A stretch of DNA of 14,459 bases from Methanomassiliicoccales archaeon. Lineage in GTDB: Archaea; Thermoplasmatota; Thermoplasmata; Methanomassiliicoccales; JACIVX01. The DNA is taken from NCBI GenBank assembly GCA_028682925.1, contig JAJRAG010000101.1, positions 1-14,459 on the forward strand, read 5' to 3'. Of this stretch, positions 6,814 through 12,267 are shown in pieces (position 1 is the stretch's first letter; each line of letters starts with the position of its first letter). The position numbers and the translations under genes were made by a program. The notes under the pieces are model-generated. The model had not been told where the DNA came from. It did not search any database and saw only the letters and a program-made list of their open reading frames with translations.

Positions 6814-7383
6814 TCATCGTGAGACTCTCTCGTTTCGTTTGGCGTCGAAGCCGATCAGAACGCTCGCCAGCTTGGGATCGTCCTCAAGGTCGTGGGAGGT
6901 TCTCACGAGGACGTCTCCCAAAGCCGTGGGGCTGCAGGATACAACGTTCATGATGCCCGGTATCTCCTCGACTTCTGGGAAACTGATCGCTGGCATTAGG
7001 AAGTACTCGTGCTTGGTTGGCTTCCTATCCGTATAGATGACGAAGTCGTCCGAAAGGAAGATTAGATCCTGCTTCCCCTCAAAGGTGGACCTCTGTCCAG
7101 GAAGCACCTCTTCACCCAGTATTGCTCCATTGTCCCCCATTAACAGGACGGTTGGCGCGGAGGGAGGACGGAACCTTCTGTCCTTGATGATACCGACCAC
7201 GTGCTCCCTACGTAGACATTCGTCCAAACCAGTGTTCTTGACCTCGATGTCCAACATCGCTTTCACGCCGCTTTCGATATCCTTCAACTGTCTTCTCGTC
7301 TCGGCCTTCAAGGCGAACGCCTCGATGACTCCCTCGAGGCTTCGAAGGACCTCAATGACCTCGTCCAATTTCTCACTTGGCAC
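6814..7383 (-). CDS. Uncharacterised MCR-linked protein, paralogue A
   Basis: A 189-aa protein I cannot assign. It has an N-terminal amphipathic stretch (KLDEVIEVLRSLEGVIEAF), a middle segment with CLRREHVVGII (56-66) and a mixed alpha/beta core: TVLLMGDNGAILGEE (78-92), DLIFLSDDFVIY (106-117), YFLMPAISF (127-135) and LIGFD (176-180). It has no signal peptide, membrane helix or metal motif. It is clearly related along its whole length to the 196-aa protein at 11482-12072: the core motifs recur in the same order and spacing. The start is GTG at 7383, about 25 nt from an AT-rich element at 7404-7413, so it is probably leaderless. It converges with the mcr operon, 54 bp from the end of its last gene. 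The repeated strand pattern could be a small ligand- or protein-binding fold; I would not go further. Confidence 0.75.
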   Translation of the reverse strand: MPSEKLDEVIEVLRSLEGVIEAFALKAETRRQLKDIESGVKAMLDIEVKNTGLDECLRREHVVGIIKDRRFRPPSAPTVLLMGDNGAILGEEVLPGQRSTFEGKQDLIFLSDDFVIYTDRKPTKHEYFLMPAISFPEVEEIPGIMNVVSCSPTALGDVLVRTSHDLEDDPKLASVLIGFDAKRNERVSR

Positions 7384-7403
7384 GCGTCGTGAAATGACCT
7401 ACC

Positions 7404-7413
7404 ATATAATATA
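7404..7413. promoter_or_regulatory. Shared AT-rich promoter element for two divergent genes
   Basis: ATATAATATA is nearly equidistant from the two divergent start codons: its centre is about 25 nt from the GTG at 7383 (minus) and about 27 nt from the ATG at 7436 (plus). Both distances fit a TATA box for leaderless transcripts, and there is no second TATA-like element in the 52-bp gap, so one element may serve both directions. Confidence 0.55.
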
Positions 7414-7435
7414 GATGGCGTCACATTGCATTTTC

Positions 7436-7726
7436 ATGAGCCTAGAGCTTTTGGCGAAGCAGGAGCCAAGCGTTATTCAGGCCCTCTACAGACTGAAGGA
7501 TGAAGTCTTCAGGGACGGCGCACTTACGACGAAAGAAAAAGAGCTCATTGCCACCGCCCTCTCATGCATGCTCAAGTGCGACATATGCCTTGAGGTTCAT
7601 GCGCAGAAGGCAAAGGAAGCCGGCGCGACAAAGGATGAGCTCCGAGAGGCTATGACTGTCGCGATGTATATGGCGGGGCCATCCACCGTGATCTGGACTC
7701 CAAAGATCGATGAAATCATAGAGTAG
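7436..7726 (+). CDS. AhpD-like / carboxymuconolactone decarboxylase family protein
   Basis: A small (96 aa from 7436) all-helical protein of the AhpD/CMD family. The signature is KCDICLEVHAQKAKEAGAT: C48 and C51 with H55 form the CxxCxxxH motif, the redox-active pair in AhpD that reduces peroxiredoxin partners and serves proton relay. EKELIATALS before it and DELREAMTVAMYMAGPSTV after it are typical. I prefer the ATG at 7436 because the TATA-like element is about 27 nt upstream; an in-frame ATG at 7415 would lie almost on that element and would add 7 poorly conserved residues. It ends in TAG, 7 bp from the convergent DUF6951-like gene. A thiol-redox or peroxide-defence role is likely; the substrate is unknown. 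Confidence 0.88.
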   Translation: MSLELLAKQEPSVIQALYRLKDEVFRDGALTTKEKELIATALSCMLKCDICLEVHAQKAKEAGATKDELREAMTVAMYMAGPSTVIWTPKIDEIIE

Positions 7727-7733
7727 CGTCTGC

Positions 7734-8108
7734 TCACTTCTCATACTCGATCTTTACGTTCTTCTTGAGAGCCAATCCGATCGAGGCCTCTACGCACTTC
7801 GCAATGGCTATCGGTATCGGACAAGTCGCGTGTCTGAGCAGAGTTCCAGATTTCCGAAAGACGGGATTCTCTTCATAGGGCATCTTCAAAGATTCAAAAG
7901 CGTCGACGCTTTGCAGGCTCTCTGCGAGTTTCTGGACACACGGACAACCACTCTCGATTTCCAGCAGCACAGTCTTGCCATTTGGCCTGCCTGTGACCCG
8001 GCTTTTGAACATGCAGGCACCCGGATCCACGTGTACAGTGACAACGCAGGTTCCATCATCTTCCTTCTTTCTTTCCTGCATCGTTATCTGGGAACAATCG
8101 ACTCTCAT
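7734..8108 (-). CDS. Small cysteine-rich protein, DUF6951-like
   Basis: A 124-aa protein with seven cysteines (5, 21, 32, 55, 57, 96, 105). Blocks are VTVHVDPGACMF (23-34), ESGCPCVQKLAES (52-64) and ATCPIPIAIAKCVEASIGLAL (95-114). This resembles the DUF6951 family of small archaeal proteins, function unknown; the assignment is from motif memory. The CPC pair and the other cysteines could bind a metal or an iron-sulfur cluster, but the spacing matches no classical ferredoxin. It lies 43 bp downstream of the winged-helix regulator on the same strand, with no clear TATA box between, so the two are probably cotranscribed. The start is uncertain: ATG at 8108, or the in-frame ATG at 8081, which would remove the first nine residues including C5. 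Confidence 0.7.
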   Translation of the reverse strand: MRVDCSQITMQERKKEDDGTCVVTVHVDPGACMFKSRVTGRPNGKTVLLEIESGCPCVQKLAESLQSVDAFESLKMPYEENPVFRKSGTLLRHATCPIPIAIAKCVEASIGLALKKNVKIEYEK

Positions 8109-8151
8109 TTAACACTTTCCTGGAATGATCACACATCTTTGTTGAGGTCGC

Positions 8152-9117
8152 TCAAAGGCGTTCCTTCCTAATCCTGTTGAGAATTTCGAAGACCGCCCCC
8201 TTGCTGATGTCGACAACGCCGATGACTGCGAGCGCTTCCTTCTTCCTGAGGATTGGAACAGCCACAATAGGCACGCCTCGGTACGGTCCGGTGGGGGAAA
8301 TCTTCCTTATTATCTGGTTCTTCCTAAGAGACTCTTCAAGGACCGGCCCGGTGTAGTTCCCGTCTATGACCTCACCATCCTCACATCTAACGCCGTATTG
8401 GTTCTTACTCCTCATCGTCAAAGGAAGTCTTCCGACAAGCTCGTGAATCGCCAAAGCGAGGGCTTTGAGATCCTCCGCCTCGGTATCCTGAGAAATCAGA
8501 CTCGTGCCTTCGTGCCATGTAAGTCCAGACTTCTCGTTCATACACAACGCAGCTGACACAGCTCCTCTCTCTGCGGCTTCTCTCGTAAGTGCTGAGCCGA
8601 CTATGACAACATCGTCGTCCTCGACCGCGAACACTCCCCGCAAGGGTGCGACGACCTTCTGGTCCGGGTGTTTGTCATCTCCTGGGAAAAGAAGCCTTCC
8701 GTTCTTGCATACGAGGGTGGTTGCGCCAATCGCTCCAGCCCTAACCGCTTCATCTCGCTGTTCGCTGCCGACCCCTATTTTGCTCGCCATCCCTTTGATC
8801 AGGACTGCACAATTGTACCTGCTGACCGTCAATCCGTCCAGATCTACCTCTTCGAGATGAATGCCGGAATCACTTAGCTTGTCCTTGCCACGCTCCGTGA
8901 GCACTGCACCTCGGTTGGTGTTCTCTGCGCTTCCCTCCCTTATCATCGTGTCCAGAATCGTGCGGGTGCTGCCTTCCCCGATCTTCAATTCATTTGACAG
9001 GGCCTTTCTCCCTATCGGTCCTTTCTCACTGACTATGCGATAGGCTTTCCAGACATGGTATGGAGAGAATTTGGGAGTAGGTCCGCCTGCGCTATAAGAA
9101 TAGAACTTAGCTCCCAT
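8152..9117 (-). CDS. Winged-helix regulator with DUF4443- and DUF2111-like domains
   Basis: A 321-aa, probably DNA-binding protein. Residues about 17-82 form a winged helix-turn-helix: SPYHVWKAYRIV, then GRKALSNELKIGEGSTRTIL as the likely HTH, and a wing ending LTERGKDKL. Residues about 95-192 (CAVLIKGMASKIGVGSEQRD, then AGAIGATTLV and RLLFPG) look like DUF4443, often found with archaeal HTH domains. Residues about 214-310 (LPLTMRSKNQYGVRCEDGEV, then GNYTGPVLEESL and LAVIGVVDISKG) look like DUF2111, a methanogen-associated domain that could sense a small molecule. A GGATGG-N5-CCATCC dyad lies between its TATA box and ATG, suggesting autorepression, and the same dyad lies before mcr. It is divergent from atwA and heads a minus-strand unit with the DUF6951-like gene. 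DNA binding is inferred from the fold; the target is inferred from the shared dyad. Confidence 0.82.
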   Translation of the reverse strand: MGAKFYSYSAGGPTPKFSPYHVWKAYRIVSEKGPIGRKALSNELKIGEGSTRTILDTMIREGSAENTNRGAVLTERGKDKLSDSGIHLEEVDLDGLTVSRYNCAVLIKGMASKIGVGSEQRDEAVRAGAIGATTLVCKNGRLLFPGDDKHPDQKVVAPLRGVFAVEDDDVVIVGSALTREAAERGAVSAALCMNEKSGLTWHEGTSLISQDTEAEDLKALALAIHELVGRLPLTMRSKNQYGVRCEDGEVIDGNYTGPVLEESLRKNQIIRKISPTGPYRGVPIVAVPILRKKEALAVIGVVDISKGAVFEILNRIRKERL

Positions 9118-9121
9118 AGAG

Positions 9122-9138
9122 GGATGGATATACCATCC
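9122..9138. promoter_or_regulatory. Candidate operator, second GGATGG-N5-CCATCC dyad
   Basis: GGATGGATATACCATCC has the same arms and spacer length as the site at 2144-2160 and is likewise followed by AT. For the minus-strand regulator gene it occupies roughly -2 to -18 from the expected transcription start, between TATA box and ATG, a repressor-type position. For plus-strand atwA it is about 68 bp upstream of the TATA box. A further half-site (TCCATCC ending at 9142) extends the repeat. Confidence 0.7.
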
Positions 9139-9142
9139 ATCC

Positions 9143-9150
9143 TAATAAAG
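9143..9150 (-). promoter_or_regulatory. TATA box of the winged-helix regulator gene
   Basis: On the minus strand this reads CTTTATTA, centred about 30 nt before the ATG at 9117, implying a leaderless or very short-leader mRNA. The dyad at 9122-9138 lies directly downstream of it. Confidence 0.6.
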
Positions 9151-9194
9151 TTTGTTCGTTCTGGGAATAAACAATTGTAATCATCTGGGAAAAC

Positions 9195-9201
9195 ATTTAT
9201 A
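9195..9201 (+). promoter_or_regulatory. TATA box of atwA-mcrC
   Basis: ATTTATA, preceded by the purine-rich GGGAAAAC (a plausible TFB element), is centred about 30 nt before the atwA ATG at 9228. No ribosome site precedes that ATG, so the transcript is probably leaderless. Confidence 0.65.
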
Positions 9202-9227
9202 GTGCGTACCAACGTTCGCCACTTCAT

Positions 9228-10853
9228 ATGCCTGAACAGTCTGAGCCATTCGTAATAATCGACAACGTGACGAAGAGGTTCGACGGGGCTCAGGTGCTGA
9301 GGGATGTAAGTGCCATAATACACCCCGGAGAGGTTCTTGGACTAATAGGGCGCAGTGGGTCTGGCAAGTCCGTCTTGATAAACATGTTGAGAGGCAGCCC
9401 TGAGTACAGACCTGATTCAGGGAGTGTGATCTACAGGGTAAATCACTGTACTTCATGTGGATGGATAGACCGTCCAGTGCCTGGGGAGAAGTGCAAGAGA
9501 TGTGGTGCCGCGACATCTATCAAGGAAATCGATTTCTGGAAACTGAGTGAGCGCGATCCGTTGAGGGTCGCTATGCGAGAACGGATCGCCATTATGATGC
9601 AGAGGACGTTCGCATTGTACGGAGATCTGACGGTGGTCGAGAATATTTTCGAGGCATTGGGCGACAAATATAGTGAGAAGGGAAAGGTCGAGAGAGCAGT
9701 TGACCTTCTAAAGACGGTCAACCTGCAGCACAGGATAACTCATATCGCCCGCGATTTGTCTGGTGGTGAGAAGCAGAGATGCGTTCTTGCTAGACAGCTC
9801 GCCAGAGATCCTCTCCTCCTCTTGGCCGACGAACCAACCGGAACGCTAGACCCTCAGACTGCTGAGATTGTTCACAAATCCCTCATATTCGCGGTCAAGA
9901 ACAATGGCATGACCATGGTGGTGACGTCCCACTGGCCCAAGGCAATCAACAGGCTCGCCGACAAGGCGATTTGGCTAGAGGCCGGAGAGATGATGAAGAG
10001 AGGACCTCCTGAGGAGGTCACCAAGGAATTCATGATAGGCTTTGGACCGAGGGAGGTGGAGGAGGTTCCAATTGGCCAGCCCGTGGTGAAGGTCGAGAAC
10101 GCCAAGAAGTATTTCTATTCGATTGTTCGAGGCGTCGTAAGGGCCGTGGATGACGTTACATTTGAAGTCGGCGAGAAGGAGATTTTCGGACTGGTGGGTC
10201 TCAGTGGTGCGGGCAAGACCACTTTATCCAGGATGATAGCAGGAATTACTCCTGCCACCGGCGGCAAGGTCACTATTCGAATTGGAGATGATTGGGTGGA
10301 CATGTCCGAAATGGGGCCTACTGGACGTGGGAGAGCGACCCCTTACATAGGTGTGCTGCATCAAGAATACTGCCTCTATCCGTTCGACACTGTTCTACAG
10401 AACCTGACGGTCTGCATTGGCATGACGATGCCGGCCGAGCTGGCAAAGATGAAAGCTGTTCAGGTCTTGGCGGGGGTGGGATTCAACAGCATAGAGATAG
10501 AGCGTCTCATCCAGGCTTATCCTGAATCACTATCGGTGGGGGAGAAGCAGCGTATCGCATTGGCCCAGGTTCTCATAAAGGAGCCGAGGCTCGTCATCCT
10601 CGATGAGCCAACAGGGACAATGGACCCGATTACGAAACTGTCTGTCGCAAAATCGGTCCTGAGTGCCCGCAAAGAACTCGGCGAAACCTTCATCATCGTC
10701 AGCCACGACATGGATTTCGTCACCAACTGCTGCGACAGAGCAGCCATGATGAAGAATGGGAAGATCGTCGCCCTCGGAGACCCAAAGGAGATTGTCGCCA
10801 GTCTGGATGGTGCTGAGGAAGAGACAGCGATTCGAGGTGGGGTCGAGGCGTGA
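9228..10853 (+). CDS. atwA: MCR activation system component A2, double ABC ATPase
   Basis: A 541-aa soluble protein with two ABC ATPase domains and no membrane segments. Component A2 is the ATP-dependent part of the system that reduces the MCR nickel cofactor to active Ni(I). Domain 1 has Walker A GRSGSGKS (41-48), signature LSGGEKQR (177-184) and Walker B with DEPTGTLDP near 200-210. Domain 2 has Walker A GLSGAGKT (324-331), an altered signature LSVGEKQR (435-442) and Walker B LVILDEPTGTMDP near 455-467, followed by the switch histidine in IIVSHDMDF. An insertion in domain 1 carries two CxxC pairs, C74/C77 and C89/C92, resembling a zinc ribbon. Length and double-NBD layout match A2. It overlaps mcrC by 4 bp (GTGA), so the two activation proteins are translationally coupled. 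Confidence 0.95.
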   Translation: MPEQSEPFVIIDNVTKRFDGAQVLRDVSAIIHPGEVLGLIGRSGSGKSVLINMLRGSPEYRPDSGSVIYRVNHCTSCGWIDRPVPGEKCKRCGAATSIKEIDFWKLSERDPLRVAMRERIAIMMQRTFALYGDLTVVENIFEALGDKYSEKGKVERAVDLLKTVNLQHRITHIARDLSGGEKQRCVLARQLARDPLLLLADEPTGTLDPQTAEIVHKSLIFAVKNNGMTMVVTSHWPKAINRLADKAIWLEAGEMMKRGPPEEVTKEFMIGFGPREVEEVPIGQPVVKVENAKKYFYSIVRGVVRAVDDVTFEVGEKEIFGLVGLSGAGKTTLSRMIAGITPATGGKVTIRIGDDWVDMSEMGPTGRGRATPYIGVLHQEYCLYPFDTVLQNLTVCIGMTMPAELAKMKAVQVLAGVGFNSIEIERLIQAYPESLSVGEKQRIALAQVLIKEPRLVILDEPTGTMDPITKLSVAKSVLSARKELGETFIIVSHDMDFVTNCCDRAAMMKNGKIVALGDPKEIVASLDGAEEETAIRGGVEA

Positions 10854-11452
10854 AAGATCGAATCGGCAGGCATACGCGTTTCGTCGAATGTCGTGAATCC
10901 AGAGGACTAGGTGTTGGGGGAGGCCTGGCACAAAGGGCGACGATTTCGGAGAGCGGAAGGGACGTCGTAGCAATCGCAATGGGTCCTGGAAAGAGACACA
11001 TTACGAAACCCGTTTGCGAGATTACCTATGCCCTAAGGGAAGAGGGCATAGACACGAGCGTGATTGTGGTCAACGCAGGGTCGGGTGTCCCCGCGGACGC
11101 ACCAGATGTTAGCACAGGGTCGATATTCGGACTGGACCAGATTGAGATCGATAGGATCCAGCAGTTCAAGCTGGGCTTGATTCACCTGGGCAATGTGAGG
11201 AACCACATCATCTACAAGGCCAGATTGATCTTGAGAAATGTCGATTTGCCGGCCTTGATCGTTTGCCAGGCTCCGGTGGACTTCGAGGACTTCGCTCGGA
11301 TAGGAGTCAAGACCCGAATGGTGATGCCCAAGAGAGAGAACATTGCAACCAAGGGCAAGATCGTCGACATAGTCACCGGGGTCATTCGAGGAGTCACCTG
11401 CCCACAATCAAAGTTGGATGAGATCCTGTCCAAAGTGAAAAGGAACCTTTGA
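10850..11452 (+). CDS. mcrC: Methyl-coenzyme M reductase operon protein C
   Basis: McrC, 200 aa, is a component of the MCR reductive-activation complex, reported with A2 and several methanogenesis marker proteins. Hallmarks are RESRGLGVGGGLAQR (15-29), GPGKRHITKPVCEITYALRE (45-64), VNAGSGVPADAPD and LIHLGNVRNHIIYKAR. C14 and C56 are the conserved-looking cysteines that could hold a metal cluster. The start is GTG at 10850, inside the atwA stop region, with GAGGTGG at 10834-10840 as ribosome site. In many methanogens mcrC lies between mcrD and mcrG; here it is outside that operon, with atwA, so its expression can be set with the activase rather than with the structural subunits. The stop codon sits in a 14-bp perfect palindrome (11450-11463), which I do not consider significant. 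Confidence 0.95.
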   Translation: MKDRIGRHTRFVECRESRGLGVGGGLAQRATISESGRDVVAIAMGPGKRHITKPVCEITYALREEGIDTSVIVVNAGSGVPADAPDVSTGSIFGLDQIEIDRIQQFKLGLIHLGNVRNHIIYKARLILRNVDLPALIVCQAPVDFEDFARIGVKTRMVMPKRENIATKGKIVDIVTGVIRGVTCPQSKLDEILSKVKRNL

Positions 11453-11481
11453 GTGATCACTCACATCTCATGCGGTGTCGT

Positions 11482-12072
11482 TCAGACTACACCACCATCC
11501 CCACCCTTGATAATATCGAAGCCCACCAAGTGAGTCCAGAGTCTTTTTCGGGTGTGACCCATAAGGCTTCTGATCAGGTAATCCGATGGGGTCGAAATGC
11601 TGGCAGAGGTGACCCTTGAGACGCCCTTGATACCGTCGAGTCCGTGAAACTCGATCTCGGGCACGAGGAAATAGGGCTCCCCATGTATCTCCAGGCCTGA
11701 GTAGAGCACGAAGTCTTCGCTCAGGAAGTAAATGTCCTCCCGAGATTTCATCTCGCGCCGTCTGCTCTCGTCAAGAAACTCACCCACGATTTGTCCCTTC
11801 TGGTCCAAGATGTATATCACATGGTTCGGAACAACGAATGGCACCTCTTTTGAGCCCAGGACAATGACGAAACAACTCTCTCTTCTCAGGGTCTCCCAGA
11901 CTCCTTTGTTGACGAATGGCATGAGACCTCCTGCTGCCCCGCCTTCTTCCGTCTGGCGTTCAAGGCATGCGACCTTATCCTTCAGATCATCATCCAGGTA
12001 CCTCATGTCCACGACACCCGGTATGCCCCTTATCCTCTCCTCTACATCTCTGAAGATCTGACCCCTATCCAT
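11482..12072 (-). CDS. Uncharacterised MCR-linked protein, paralogue B
   Basis: A 196-aa protein of unknown function, related to the 189-aa protein at 6814-7383. Shared blocks are a GVV/GVI N-terminal helix, TLRRES (61-66, against CLRREH), a hydrophobic strand before DQKGQIVGEF (90-99), DIYFLSEDFVLY (113-124), YFLVPEIEF (134-142) and HLVGFD (181-186). It has a small glycine-rich insertion near 44-50 (GGAAGG) that the other lacks. It has no signal peptide or membrane helix. The start is ATG at 12072 with an AT-rich element about 29 nt upstream, so it is probably leaderless. It converges on mcrC with 29 bp between, just as its paralogue converges on the mcr operon. The family recurs beside MCR genes, so an MCR-related role is plausible; nothing in the sequence names a reaction. 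Confidence 0.78.
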   Translation of the reverse strand: MDRGQIFRDVEERIRGIPGVVDMRYLDDDLKDKVACLERQTEEGGAAGGLMPFVNKGVWETLRRESCFVIVLGSKEVPFVVPNHVIYILDQKGQIVGEFLDESRRREMKSREDIYFLSEDFVLYSGLEIHGEPYFLVPEIEFHGLDGIKGVSRVTSASISTPSDYLIRSLMGHTRKRLWTHLVGFDIIKGGDGGVV

Positions 12073-12095
12073 ACCCTCAACCCAACTAGCTCGTG

Positions 12096-12106
12096 AATAT
12101 TAATAT
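12096..12106 (-). promoter_or_regulatory. TATA-like element of paralogue B
   Basis: AATATTAATAT on the plus strand reads ATATTAATATT on the minus strand, centred 29 nt before the ATG at 12072. The remaining gap to mmp3 (12107-12231) shows no further element I can name; a GGATGG at 12141 has no matching second arm. Confidence 0.55.
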
Positions 12107-12229
12107 CTTAACATTTCGGAGCGCGATCAGCGATCTTCCCGGATGGGCCTTGGTGGCATTTCCTTTTCGAAATCTGTTCACCAGAAATCGAAGACGCCGT
12201 TTGGAACTGACATCTGGTAATTGTGAAAA

Positions 12230-12239
12230 AGTATTTAAC
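12230..12239 (+). promoter_or_regulatory. TATA-like element of the mmp3-mmp6-mmp5 operon
   Basis: AGTATTTAAC is centred about 33 nt before the ATG at 12268. This position argues that the upstream in-frame GTG at 12223 is not the start, since it would lie before the promoter element. Confidence 0.5.
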
Positions 12240-12267
12240 GCCGCTAGTGATGACAATCGATGACCAG

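Noticed and set aside
7724..7726. Possible pyrrolysine read-through at TAG codons (AhpD-like gene, mcrB)
   Set aside because: Both proteins are complete at the TAG by comparison with their families, and extension runs into neighbouring genes in unrelated frames.
11450..11463. Perfect 14-bp palindrome TGAGTGATCACTCA across the mcrC stop codon
   Set aside because: About one such palindrome is expected by chance in a window this long, it has no loop for a hairpin terminator, and it is not repeated elsewhere.
12141..12146. A GGATGG half-site upstream of mmp3
   Set aside because: No CCATCC follows at the N5 spacing, so it is not a third copy of the dyad.
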